Source: Byssochlamys sp. IMV 00236 (taxonomy: Eukaryota; Ascomycota; Eurotiomycetes; Eurotiales; Thermoascaceae). From it: 64,000 bases of DNA. Below the pieces are notes generated by a model. The model was given only the letters and a program-made list of their open reading frames with translations, had not been told where the DNA came from and searched no databases. A program made the translations under genes and the position numbers. The stretch covers positions 1 through 64,000 of the forward strand of contig MSJH02000182.1 in the NCBI GenBank assembly GCA_001931875.2, in the 5' to 3' direction. This document shows, piece by piece, positions 12,607 through 28,708 of this stretch (positions are counted from its first letter, which is position 1; every line of letters begins with the position of its first letter).

Positions 12607-13682
12607 ATGAGAAGAAGACCTATTGGATTAGCTAATGCACGCCATAGAGAGAGGCTTGACGTAAAGTAACAAGAATAGTAGTAAAAAGTACAAGATTGAC
12701 ATTCTTATAAAAAAAAAAAAGAGAGATTACCAACAAATAGGAGACACGATCGCTGCAAAAGAATTACAGCAGGTTATATGAGCATACCTTGTTTGGAAAC
12801 CTATTTCTCTAACTAATATTAATATAGCTTCAAAATCAAATGGAAACCTTTAAAAAGAACTTGCAAGAATTTGCACAAAAGCATCGCAAAGATATCCGAA
12901 AAGATCCAACCTTTCGAGCTCACTTTCAAAAGATGTGTGCTAATATTGGTGTTGACCCACTTGCCTGTATTGTAAATAACATTCATAAACAGTGTCCACC
13001 CACCTCTCCTTTTGTGACAAAAAAAAAGAGAGAGAGAGAGAGAGAAAAGAAAGATAGAGAGGGAAGGACAGGAAGAAGAATTTGAACTAACATCTCTGAA
13101 TAAGCCAATAAGGGCTTTTGGGCTGATTTATTAGGTGTTGGTGACTTTTACTATGAGTTGGGTATTCAAGTGATCGAAGCATGTATTACCAGCAGAGCAA
13201 ATGATGGTGGGTTAACTGAACTTGGTGAAATCATGAAAAGGATTAAAGTGATGCGAGGTGCGCCATCAAATAACAGCAAGAAAGGCAACACACAACAGCA
13301 AATAACTGAAGATGACATGATTCGAGCCATAAAGACATTAAAGCCATTAAACGGGGGGTATGAGGTGTTACAGATTGGGGATAAAAAGCTTGTAAGATCT
13401 GTACCCAAAGAATTGGATAAGGATCAGTCAACATTATTGCTTCTTGCTCAAAAGACAGGTTATATCACTTATGAAATGATTCAAGTCGAACTGGGATGGG
13501 GCCAAGAAAGAATGGACACTGCTGTGGTATGTATTATATTGAATATGCAACATATTAAAATAACATGTTTATTATATAAACAGAATCGTTTGCTACAAGA
13601 TGAACTAGCCTGGATAGATAGCTATGAAGGTGTGGATACATATTGGATACCAAGCTATTTCATGTCCCGTAGCATCGAATAA
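12607..13682 (+). CDS. SNF8: ESCRT-II subunit Snf8/Vps22
   Basis: Winged-helix subunit of ESCRT-II, which sorts ubiquitinated cargo into multivesicular bodies. Five exons (12607-12660, 12722-12772, 12828-12966, 13105-13526, 13584-13682) join in phase to 254 residues (human 258). Seen: MRRRPIG start, FRAHFQKMCANIGVDPLA, KGFWADLLGVGDFYYELG, and winged-helix segments GYITYEMIQVELGW and RLLQDELAWID. The first intron ends in a poly-A run plus G (AAAAAAG), an odd 3' splice site, but the frame and the following RDYQQIGDTIAAKEL support it. The third intron is long (138 nt) and holds a GA microsatellite. Confidence 0.94.
13028..13045. repeat. (GA)n microsatellite inside SNF8 intron
   Basis: About nine GA units, preceded by an A run, inside the 138-nt third intron of SNF8. 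It explains most of the extra intron length. Confidence 0.85.
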
Positions 13683-13775
13683 TGCAATAAATAATATATA
13701 TATATATAATTGTATGTACAGATAAAGGATATATAAAAAAATAGAAAAGAGATGATTAAGAGTGGTATATGTATG

Positions 13776-15133
13776 TTATGTAGCCAAGTGCTTCACTATA
13801 AAGAGTGCAGCAAAGACAACGGCTATACATACTGGTATACAGGCTACACCATAACTCCAAAATAATACATGTAGCATTTCATCTTGAAAGACTCTATTTG
13901 CTTGAGTGATTTGTGCTAGATTAATCGATGTAGGTGTACATCCTGCAATGATGATAGCAACAAGAAATACAGGATCACTTGCCAATTCAAGATGAGACTG
14001 ACCAAGACACCCAAAGATAAAGACAGAAAGGATCGCACAAAGAGGCGTCAAAAACATTCGAATGAAGATGGTAGCTGTTACTGTCTTGTGAATTTCATGA
14101 CTTGCTGCTGCCTGGGTTTCACGAATCATCTTTAACTGAGCACCTAAGCAAATGAGAACAATAGGAACAGATGCTTTCCCACAGGATTGAATGGCATGGG
14201 TGAAGGATCCATAGAGAAATGAGTCTTTGCTATATAACAAATACTTGAGTGGACGACAAATGCCCACCAAGAAAGCAAAGATGGCGGCAAGGAGCGGGGG
14301 TGACATTGACTGTTGAATGATTCTCATCAATTTTTTTATTAGTCGACGTGTACCCTTTTCAGATGTCTCTGTGGTTGATATACTTCCATATGAATTTCGG
14401 TTGCTTTGGTTAAAGGTATCTGAGGTATGTACATCAAAGGTTTCCTCTTCATCTTTAGACGTTCTTCGCAATAGACTGAATCCATATGACCATCTGAGAA
14501 GGTTAGAAAATAGTCCAAAGAACAAGATGTACGAAATCCCTCTGTTTAAGATTAGTATGTGTACAAAACTGTGCATTTTGGGGTTATTTACCTTGCTGAA
14601 ACTGTAGCTTGTGTATCATCTGTATAGAAATATAAAGATTTGCCTGATTCAGACACAGCAAGCCCTGACATGATAGCCACTGGCAATGAGTTTGTATTAC
14701 TAAACAAGACACAGGCAAGGACAAATCGTCTATGTTGTGTTTCGACCTTGAATAAGGGCATGAATAATTGACACAGGATCCAAGAGATAAATATGAAGGT
14801 GATATAGAATGCAGGTATTGGCCACAAGTCGAATAACTTTTCCAAAGACACGACTGAGGCAATATTTGTGAATAATAAACAAGGAGTAAAGAAGATCATG
14901 TTTAGTCTTGATAGCCACTATGATCATTATATTAAAAACATAAATAAAAAGAATATCTTGGAATTACCCTCTGTTGATCATTGTCAATATAATCACAATA
15001 AGCTAATATTGCTCCAATAAAGACGATTGTCATGACTTGCATTATTGCCTAATGAACGTGTTATCAGGGACGACATTCTCTTTCTAATATCACAAAGCTG
15101 TACCTGAACGGCAGATAATATCAGATCAATCAT
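13776..15133 (-). CDS. auxin efflux carrier-like membrane transporter (Mem_trans family)
   Basis: Predicted transporter of about 400 residues in the PIN/PILS/Ecm3-like Mem_trans family. The N-terminal half holds about five hydrophobic spans starting MIDLILSAVQAIMQVMTIV, with FFTPCLLFTNIAS and VLFSNTNSLPVAIM (an N-x-(x)-LP motif typical of the family). A hydrophilic Ser/Thr/Glu loop (about 75 residues) follows, then a second half with about five spans, including GAQLKM, RMFLTPL and CTPTSINLAQIT. Four exons, joined at about 15124/15057, 14992/14920 and 14592/14541. In yeast the relative ECM3 is poorly characterised; substrate unknown here. Convergent with SNF8, 93 bp apart. Confidence 0.85.
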
Positions 15134-16530
15134 TGTATATAAAAGAAAAGAGTCATATTACATATGTCAAAGAAAACAGAATCAAGAATAAATAGGTAAA
15201 CATATTATGTTTTCTGACCATGAAATGATGCAATCGCAGCTGATTCGATCATGTCTTGTTGATAAATGCACAGAAATTATAAATATAACTTTAATGCGTA
15301 AAGATAATGCATATATCATAATCAATGTATTTATAATGTCTAACTTTGCACTATTTACCTCTCATAAGGGGGACATTCAGTTCTTCTTTCATTATAATAA
15401 TATATCATAATCCTTTACTTGCTGTAGATTCTGCATTATTTCATGGTTTATTCATTTTGATTTAATCCAAGCCCTTTGGACAACATTTTAACTCTATTTT
15501 TCTTTACTCAAATAACAATATGTTCATGATACAAAGACAAACTGCGGAGACACCAGTGTTTATTAACATTTGAATTACGCCAGTAATGTTATTGGCTGGT
15601 TCAAAAGGTACATCTCATTTCATTATAAAAGTGATACCAATGTGAAAGTACAATGTAATTATTCAAGATCAGCATAAACCATTTTACAAGACGGCTGCAA
15701 GAATCAGCTTCGGTAAATGCGAGATTATCAACCTCTCTCCTCCCTTTCTGCTTACCTCTAATATTCTGAAATTAATTTCCTTATCATTGGCTTGATTGTG
15801 GTAGCCTTATTATGCAGCATGTCAATCTAGAAATCACAATATTTAGAATCATACATTTCCCTGATATGATGACCGTTTATATAAAAACTATTGTTTGATG
15901 CAGTTTACTAGGAGTAACTCAATGCCGTCAACTACAGCTATCATAACAAGAATATATCGTCAAGCGGCGATATAAAATATTCAAACTCTTGGCTCGAATG
16001 AAAAGCTAAAGAGAGTACCAATGCGTAGGAAGCAGTAGCTTGTTTTTGTTTGGGAGGAAAGTTTCGCGACTTGGGCTTTGCAGTCTATGGATAGCAAGGA
16101 ATTGAGGAGAGTAGGGAGATAAAACAATGCTTTTAAGGTGCACACCTGACAAATAAATTATTATGAAGGATCGAATCATTCGCTCGAGAGTCGTTATTTG
16201 AATCTGCTGAGCTCAGCGATCACTGTTTACAGCTACTTTGCACCAAGTGTTTGATAGAAAAGTGTGGACATTCGTCTCAGTCAAGTCAAAGAGAACTAGA
16301 AGTGATCGAGTATATAATTAATATGCTTCTGTTCTCTTATATTTAAATGCAAAAGTAAAAGACGCCCATCTCTTTCATCTATGAATGCATATTTTTACTA
16401 CACCCATGTCCTCACGTGCCTGAGTAAAACTAAAGGTACACTGTTGTGAATGGTAGGACGATGTTATTCAAATGCATTTTATAAAGTATTAAAAAGAACG
16501 CCCATTTTTTATTGTATTTTTCTCCTTCAT
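15134..16530. other. gene-poor intergenic region
   Basis: 1.4 kb between the transporter start and the ARF1 stop. Only short open frames with no recognisable similarity; no tRNA-like T-loop or snRNA motif seen. It contains the transporter promoter and the ARF1 3' flank. Confidence 0.55.
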
Positions 16531-20908
<4,378 letters not shown>

Positions 20909-21234
20909 ATGAAGAAAGTTCAATTCTCTGGCAATGTTGAATTTGTTAGCACATTTGCTAATGAAGATTATGGTAAATATTGAAATGATAAAAGAGTGTA
21001 TTACATATATTCATTTATTTGATAGATCGTACAGCTCAAGAAGTAGCCAAATTGACTTATCGAGATATGCTTGAGTTATTAACAATGAAATCTCAATGGA
21101 AGAGGGATATGGAACGAATGCTTGCTGAACGAGAGATGAAAGAAAAGATGAACGAAGCCAACGATAATCAATCTCAACAACAGCAACAAGAACAGCATCA
21201 GCCTTTATATAACGTACCCGAGATTTGCACTTGA
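20909..21234 (+). CDS. small conserved-looking protein with EDYDRTAQEVAKLTY motif
   Basis: Two exons (20909-20972, 21026-21234) give a 90-residue protein. Exon 1 encodes KKVQFSGNVEFVSTFANEDY; exon 2 begins DRTAQEVAKLTYRDMLELL, followed by a charged helix (WKRDMERMLAEREMKEK) and a Gln-rich tail. The E/D-YDR segment after a short V-x-F strand resembles the YDRS/T segment of many uncharacterised fungal proteins, but I do not recognise a function. The TATA box, intron consensus and codon pattern support a real gene. Probably cytosolic: no signal peptide or membrane span. Confidence 0.7.
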
Positions 21235-21946
21235 TCTCATTTACATATTTATATATATATCAACATATACACGCATTTACGTATCCCTTCCCTCTTCTTC
21301 TTTACTCCATTTAACGCATTTATACCATCCATACCTTTTTTTTTCCCTCTAATGCATTCTCCCTTTTTCCCTATCTTTTTGTAAAATTTCCATAAATGTC
21401 ACTCCCACACGCATTGCAAATCTGTAATTAAATTTTATTTCCAAAAATAAACTCTGGTCTATTCGCATTACTTTATGATAACATGTTTACTGTAAAAGTA
21501 GTAGAAAGATGACATTCTTATGATAATAAACAATGATATTATTGTCTCTTTAAATTTTAGCTTAATTTCGCGTTTGGACCAAAACATGATAATGTCAACT
21601 TGTCAAATAGACCAACACACACTAAAAAGAAACCATTATGTAATAATAACAAGTGTTATCAAGATTATAACATAGTGTTTATTTGGCATGCCAAAATAAC
21701 GTAACAATAAAAATGGGGGAGTCATAATACAGATTATAGTAAATTTACATAATAAGGCCCTAAGAAAAAAAGAATTACTTTTTGTGTGTATATAAAAAAA
21801 AATGTGTGTGTGTGTGTGTATGTATAAACTTAAACATGCAAAAAATAAAAAAGGGGTAAGTAAATGCAGTAATAAGGTATAATTAGGAGTGGAAAAAGAA
21901 ATGCATTATAGAGGAGGGGGTATTAGAGAATCATAAATGATCATAC
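21235..21946. other. intergenic, convergent 3' flanks
   Basis: About 710 bp between the ends of the small-protein gene and the kinase gene. AT-rich, with a TG microsatellite (about 21803-21820). No gene seen. Confidence 0.55.
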
Positions 21947-23037
21947 TTATTCTTGATTTAGCCAAGCATGGTTCAATACTTGATGAATAGTTGGTCTTTG
22001 ATCGGGATCTTTTTCTAGTAAAGAAGCAATCAAGTGCTTACACTGCATAGATACTCTGTGTTTCGGCTTAAGAATAGGACCAGAAATGGCCGATTTTGGA
22101 TCAGGAAATGGAATTTCACCAAATAGCAATGTATAAAGCAAGATACCCAATGACCAAACATCTGCTGGTTCTGCGCGATAAGGTTTCTGTAGCAGAATTT
22201 CAGGTGAGGCATATGAAACTGTGCCATAAAATCGTGTAAAGAGCTTCTTGTTGGCATGACGAGGGATCAAGACGGCAGAACCAAAGTCGATTAATTTGAC
22301 CTATTTAAAATCATGATGATTAGTTATACTGTCTGGATAGTATGAGAGCAGTTATTTACCTGAAAGTTTTGGTCAATCACAATGTTTTCATCCTTGATAT
22401 CTCTATGACAGACACCGAGATGGTCAAGATAGGCAACACATTCAACAATTTGCTTGAATATCTTTCGTGCATTTGATTCTTCAAAGTATTTGTGCTGTTC
22501 AATGCATTCAAATAGATCACAGGAAGTACGACGGACAAACTGTCTTGGACTAGGCTCAATTTCGTCTTCCTCTTCTTCGATTGTTGACTGTGAATTTTCT
22601 GAAAGAGCGGGTGAATGCGTGGGTGACTCGGCTGTCCATTGTGTGCCGTGAAGTTCCATGACCAAATAGAAAAAGATGTCATCTTGATAGGAATCGCAGT
22701 ACTGAATGATATTAGGATGACGCACATGCTTCAAAACATAAATCTCGAGAGGTATAGGACCCATGTCAGAGTCATGAACCCAGGCGCTGCTAGGCACCTT
22801 TTTACGAATAATAAACTTGACAGCGCGTTCGATACCTGTTTCACGCTCATAGGCAGACACGACAAAGCCAAATCCTCCACTACCTAATTCTTGACCAAGG
22901 ACATACTTTTCAGTAAATTCTGGATGAAGTGTGTGATGCATTAATGATTTAGCAGAAATAGTTGTAGGCTGTTGAGGTGGCATTGGTTTTTGAGGGTTAC
23001 GATAAAGTGGGATGGATTGGTTATTATTTGTTGTCAT
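21947..23037 (-). CDS. serine/threonine protein kinase, PAS-kinase-like catalytic domain
   Basis: Two exons (22360-23037, 21947-22300) give 343 residues, almost all kinase domain. Seen: Gly loop LGSGGFGFV, VAIK-type Lys in RAVKFIIRKK, catalytic loop CHRDIKDENIVID, DFG in VKLIDFGSA, YASPEILL (APE equivalent) and DVWSLGILLYTLLFGEIPF. The combination DLFECIEQH, RDIKDEN and IDFGSA is typical of the PASK/PSK branch of CAMK-type kinases. The N-terminus is short and Pro/Gln-rich, with no PAS domain. An acidic Ser-rich insert (about residues 130-160, EEEEDEIEPSP) interrupts the lobe. Likely a cytosolic regulator; targets unknown. Confidence 0.88.
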
Positions 23038-23575
23038 TGTATATAAAAAGATCAATCAATGAAATAACAAAAATAAATAACAAAAAGAATAATAAAAAAA
23101 AAAGGACAATAAAGATCTGTGGTATTTAAATAAGAATGGATTTAAGGGGTAAATAAACACACTTTCTTTCTCTCTCTCTCTCTTACGCACGTACACAGAG
23201 GCACACACACAAAGGGCACAAATGAACACAAATGGACAAGCACACGCTCAAGTAGATATATAAAAAGATATAAAAAAAAATAGAGCTAAAGATATAAAAA
23301 AACTGTATAAGGAAGAGAAAAATTACTTTTCGATCGTCAGGAGCATTTATTAAATAAAGGGAAAAAAAAAAAGTTTCGGATTTACAATGGAATGCCCCTT
23401 TTATGTTGAACGTGTCTGGAGTGTAAATGTATGTAGATGTATTAATAACGAGGAATGAGTAACAAGTTTAATTATAGACGGTTCATTGTCGGCTTACAAA
23501 AAACAGTGGACCCTTTAGTCATTTATGTAGATTGTTGTCATTTATTATTTATTACTATTCATTATCATATATAAA
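23038..23575. other. intergenic region between kinase and mannanase
   Basis: About 540 bp holding the kinase promoter (AT-rich, with a CT run at about 23162-23184 and CA-rich stretches) and the mannanase 3' flank. No gene seen. Confidence 0.55.
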
Positions 23576-25247
23576 TTATTTCTGAAGCTTCTTTGTGAAG
23601 TCCTTGATAACTTTTACAGTGGTATCATCGTTATAGACACTGTACCATCCCTTAGGTTCGTGAGGTGGATCTACATGATGGGTTAATATTATGTTCATAT
23701 TGGTGAATATTGTGTCATACCTCCCAACCAGGTCATGTTGTATTGATTAGGCTTGTCAGTTGATCTACCAAGACCTCCATAAGCCCAGAAGTTGGCACCG
23801 GAATGACGGCCTTGATGAGCCAAGTGTTCAATCTGTTTAAAGATCCCCTTATAATAATCGTCCTTGTGGCTCGTGGGTGTAGCAGGATCATACTTGTATT
23901 CAGGATCGTTGGGTTTGCGCCATGCGTCACGAGCCATACCAAATTCTTCAAGAACGATAGGCTTGTTGATTTCATTAGCCCATTCAGTACGGGTGCTGAT
24001 AAAGTCCTTAGCATAGGCCTTGGCCTTCTTCAAGCTCTTCTTGCTAGGATCGCTGGCATTATAATACCCCCAACTATATAAATTCATGTTAATATCCGAA
24101 TCAAGTAAGACTAAGGAGCAATGCAAGAGGAGAAGAATGTCAACAAGCACACTTTAAAGCAAGATTCGGGGAGAGTGCTTGTGTGTGTGTGTGTGTATGC
24201 TTGTGGAGTTTTACATAGGGAGGCACTGTTTGCATTAGGGGATTTCGTGACACTTACTTTTCAACCCAGCAGTGGGACGTAGCATAATCGATATGCTTGG
24301 ATGAGTGTGCGTTCAAGAAGTCTTCCTTGTCAACCTTACTCTCACAGCCAGATGACACTAACTGACGGGGAGCGCCCTGCTTGATAAAGGCAGCAATTTC
24401 GTCATACCAATCCTTGGGGCCCAATTGAGGTTCATTGGCGATTTGCCAACCTATATTAATTTAATTAATATACTACCATAGCTTATATCTATCTTATTTC
24501 CTTACTGAATACAGTGGGGTCTTCGGTATACAATTTGCCATTGAACTTGTTACGACGAGTTTGAACCTTGCGGATATGAGCTTTATAAAGCTTGTTGGCC
24601 TTTTCACGAATATCAGGGTTCGTGTAGAAACGACGAGTCCATGTGGTGAAGGTATCCCAATCAGTGACAGGGTAAGGAATGGTTTCATTCGTGATCCAGT
24701 TGATATATTGAGAGAAACTAGAATAAGATGATCAGTTATTGATTCAAAAGCAGTTTTATCCTTCTTTCTTACCCTCCACTCCAATGCCAGAAGTTACTCA
24801 AGGTTACTATATATGAACCCGTTAAACATCACACCTCCATTTATCATCCCATATACACTTACAAACAGCTGTCATGTTTCGCTTGCCAATTTCATTCATA
24901 AAGTAGTCCAAGCCTTCAAAGATATCTTCGTTATATTTACCAGGAGCAGGTTGTAAACTAGGACGCATGCGGTAAGGTTGATCGTCAGGACCTTCAGAGG
25001 AAGCCATGATACGCAAGTTGTTGATACCCATAGCCTTCAACTGGTCCAGCTCCTCATTAAGACGCGTACGGTTACCACCAGCAGATTCGACAGCACCCAG
25101 ATTCATACCTTGCCAGTAGTTGGCACCCTTGATCAAGTACGTTTGTCCATCGAGCACAAATTGGTTTCCTTCAACTTTCACCATCGTTTCTTTCGTAAAG
25201 ACGGAAGAAACTAAAATTGCGCAGGACACAAAAGTTAAAAGACGCAT
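23576..25247 (-). CDS. secreted GH5 endo-beta-mannanase-like glycoside hydrolase
   Basis: Predicted mannan endo-1,4-beta-mannosidase of 423 residues from six exons (24863-25247, 24773-24806, 24506-24717, 24258-24450, 23721-24073, 23576-23670). Seen: signal peptide MRLLTFVSCAILVSSVFT; mature start with VKVEGNQFVLDGQTYLIKG and ANYWQGMNLGA; SNFWHWSGG; acid/base Glu in WQIANEPQ; and nucleophile Glu in VLEEFGMARD. These are GH5 mannanase hallmarks. The fourth intron (24074-24257) is 184 nt, about three times the usual size here, and carries a GT repeat. Likely secreted to degrade plant mannan or remodel wall; the substrate is inferred from family. Confidence 0.92.
24175..24197. repeat. GT microsatellite inside mannanase intron
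   Basis: A run of GT dinucleotides (with one TA interruption) within the long intron 24074-24257. Confidence 0.8.
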
Positions 25248-25311
25248 GACGTAGTTATTTGTTTGGTCTTGTAAGACTAATAAAGATGCACGAAGAGGGG
25301 AAAGATCAAGT

Positions 25312-25322
25312 CCTTTATATAT
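25312..25322 (-). promoter_or_regulatory. TATA box of the mannanase gene
   Basis: On the minus strand this reads ATATATAAAGG, about 65 bp upstream of the start codon at 25247: a strong TATA consensus, as expected for an inducible secreted enzyme. Confidence 0.6.
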
Positions 25323-27884
25323 GTTCTAAGATCTTTAAGATGATGACCATTTAAACATTGATATAATCTATCAAACATTTCCCAGTTACTCCCAATCTCA
25401 CACAAAGGTATTTTGTAGCACAAAAGTTAAACCTGTGTACTGAAGGAACTGAGCTATTATGTAAGACACTTCCAGTTTTGATTGATACGTTTTGATAAAG
25501 ACCAGGTGACTTTTTTCTTACCATTGAGTGTCCTCTTTTAGCATACTTGCGTTTAACTCTTGTATCAAGCAAGTACAGACGGTAACATAGGCAAAAAAGA
25601 CAATTCTATTGGGATTAGGCACATCTTTTTTGGTCAATTGTAGGCAGCTTAATATTTATAATGATAGTCTGTATTCCCCGCACTTCTGTGAGATAATTTA
25701 CTCCACTTCACCAGCCGTCTTTGATGAGAAAGCACGTCATGAATTAAAGAAGGTCAAGAATAACTAGTAGGCAAGTCAACATCATGACATGTATAGTATA
25801 TAATTACAGCATTTCAGTTTTACCCAAAGTAGATAGCTTTGTCATCATAAGTCTACAGTACCCTGACATCCCTACCATTTATTTCACTTTTTTTTTTTAT
25901 TCCTTTCCTTCTCCGAATGACATCAATCCCACATCCATGGAACGCAAAGTGTGATCATCTCTGTTTCACCAACTGGGAAAAAAGCCAAAGCATTTAGCGT
26001 ATATTCGGTTGGTGGGAATGCAAAAACTATGCGTCCCACACTTAGCTCTATTAGGAGCGTTAACATTGGTTGATCATCCTAACACAAGATAATAGTTGAA
26101 TAAATTGAGGTTACATACTCCACATTTGTAGTGGTATATCTGTATCTATCTTTCTATTTTTGCTCTGATTGATCGGGAAACCTTTGGGAAATCCAGCATT
26201 CTTTTTCTTTACTTTCCCCTTTCTTTATTAATCACATTTGATTTAGAGCAGTGTAACTATCGAGAAACATGAAAGACTTGTCCTCTTGCCTTTATGAAGA
26301 TACTATACATACCTCGGTAATAAAAATGGTATTTGAGTAGTACGTATTTGTTAAGCTTCTTCCTAGATTAAAGCCATTCTATGCTCTATAAATCTTTTTT
26401 TGTTGGACATAACAGCAAGTAATTGTCTTTAGTATCTTTCTTTATGCTGTCCCAAATCTTGGTTCTTTTAGCGCGCTTAATGTTCACTATCCCTTGCGTA
26501 CAGTAGGTTTTCTAATCACTTCATTGGTGGATAGAATCAATTGGGGAGAGTAACAAGAAGGAAGCTGGGTCAAAAAGTGAATTAGAAGACTTACACAAAG
26601 ACTTTGGTTTTTAATTTATTGCATTTTGCAAGCGAATTTAGATTGAGAGGAATAAATATTTGTATTGTTATTAGCTTCCTTTTTACGATGATATTGTGCT
26701 AAAAGCCATTGGCCAAGGATGCATGCCTTCAAAAGTCTTCAAAGTTCAAGAAGTTTTGATTTAAAATAGGTGTATGCCTTTAATTTTAAAGAGCGCGTAT
26801 GTGCTGTCAAGTGTGTGTCGTCGTATAAATCCGGATTATAATTCATCCAATTAAGTTTTAGAAGAGTATACGTCTTTACTAGAATTTTCCAGCACAAGAA
26901 TTGTATAAATATAACTGCTAGAAAAATAATAAAACATTATCTTTTTATTCTTACAAACTACTCTTCTATTTTGTTGATATCTTCCAGCCATTTTAAGGCG
27001 ACTTCTTACTCCGATATCGCAAGCTTATTTTAATGTACAAGATGGGTTTCAACGTCAGCCCGGAACTGTTTAGTGGGTTTAAGCTAGTGGATAAGTATAC
27101 ACTGTCTCTTATTAGGTCAACTAGGCTAATAATTTCAGATATATGAATTGGAGAGTTGTACATGACTATATATCAAAGTGCGACCTCTAATGCGTCATCG
27201 ATAATTTTCAAATAAGGAACAATAAGCAACTTTTGTTTGTCAGATCAACTGACGATCAAGCAATTGATACAAAGAACTAGTCTATGCGCTTAATTCATAC
27301 AATATCGATATATCAATAATATTTTACTAATTGTTTCGTGATTTACTTTATCGTTTGACGAAACTAAACATAGTACTCGACTTCTGTTATGTTTATATAG
27401 ATCATGCATCTCTCAGTTCTCTATTTACTCAGTCTCAGCCAATAGACGATGTTAGGTAATTATACCCCTCATGTATTAGTTCTTTCAAAACAAAGAAGAG
27501 ATACTTTCCCTATTTGATGTTACATGGTAACTGTCAACTCTCCTCTCCTTTTAGAGTCTTAAATAAAACTAAATATAGACCATCCTAGCAACTCTTTAAT
27601 CAAATAGGAGGATATGATATTGCTTTGCACGTTCGTTTGATACAAAAATAATTTAATGCCTCTCCCCTTTCTTTTTAATAACTGAAAACTCCCCTTTCTT
27701 GATACACAAAAGTTTAAAATGGTTTTTAATATACCAATGACAAAAAAAGGGGGGATACAATGCAGCTCTAGAAATACATTTATGTGTGTTGTATTTGAAA
27801 TATGTGAGTGAGTGATTGTGGATGTGGATGTGTATTTGTACGTTTGTTGTGTATTAATGGTTTTTATATGCATAAATAAATATT
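25323..27884. other. 2.6-kb gene-poor region
   Basis: No supported gene. A 73-codon minus-strand frame at 25351-25572 contains VKRKYAKRGHSMVRKKSPG, faintly like the basic patch of IS630/Tc1-type transposases, but it has no catalytic motif and is probably decayed or chance. The rest is AT-rich, with no repeats or RNA-gene motifs that I can support. Confidence 0.45.
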
Positions 27885-28708
27885 TTAATTCATTGTCTCC
27901 ACCAACTTGTTAATATCATCTTCAGCACTTTCTTCCTCGTTTTCTCTGTCAAGAACTTCCTTTAATTTCTTTTGACGCCAGCCCTTCACAGGATCATGCA
28001 ATTCAAAAGGTTCCAAGAAACTTGTGACAGCTGCAAAATTCTCGCCCTTATTTGCAATTTCATGGATGATATCTTCTAAACAGATAATATCCAAATCACC
28101 CAAAGCTTCTTCAACCATAGCATTACTACTCAGTGGTGTACGCACACCGTTGATTTTCGCAGCACCACGCTTCATTATCAGATCACGGATGGTTTTTAAG
28201 CTAGGTGAGCCATAAGTCACAAAGGGTTCTACTCGCAGCAAGTCCTTCATGGTTGTTTCATTACAGATGACAAATACACCACTATTCATCTTACGCAAAC
28301 GCAAATTCTTCAAGGCAGACAACACCTCCTGATGAATAGCCTTAGCTGTCTTGATACGAGCAACAAAAAGCAATCTTCCGTCACCTTTGCTTCTCTTGGA
28401 TGCCTTATTTTTTCCACTTTCTATAGCAACAATACGGCGCTTTTGCTTTTCCTTTATACGGAATGCACGAACAAATTCATCGGCACGCTTAAACTGTGTC
28501 TTTCTATTCATCTTTTGCTTCTTTCTGGCTTCTAATCTCTCTTTAGCTTTTTCAGCAGCTTGCTTTTCATTGCGCTTTCTTTTCTTTAAAAGAGTTTCGG
28601 ATACGTAGACTGGGTTGGCAACAGTTCTGTGGCTAAATCAAACGTATGAATTAGTATCATTCTCTTCATTTCTCTCATGATCATGTGTTCTTTTTACCTG
28701 TCAGACAT
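27885..28708 (-). CDS. RLP7: ribosome biogenesis protein Rlp7 (RPL7L1-like)
   Basis: A uL30-family paralog that acts in 60S assembly rather than in mature ribosomes. Two exons: 28698-28708 (MSDS) and a long second exon ending at 27885. Seen: VYVSETLLKKRKRNEKQ and FKRADEFVRAFR at the N-terminus, LLFVARIKTAKAIHQEV, LRKMNSGVFV, EPFVTYGSPSLKTIRDLI, KRGAAKINGVRTPLSSN, and EEALGDLDIICLEDIIHEI. The long KRKRN-type N-terminus, the IICLEDIIHEIA segment and the acidic tail before KLVETMN fit Rlp7/RPL7L1 better than ribosomal L7. Divergent from ERG4. Confidence 0.88.

Noticed and set aside
13277..13434. Minus-strand frames opposite SNF8
   Set aside because: They lie antisense to a well-supported exon and have no motif of their own.
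15207..15410. 67-codon frame upstream of the transporter
   Set aside because: Low-complexity AT-rich sequence with no recognisable domain.
25351..25572. IS630/Tc1 transposase piece
   Set aside because: KRKYAKRGHSMVRKKSPG is suggestive only; no DDE/DDD motif or repeats, so not called.
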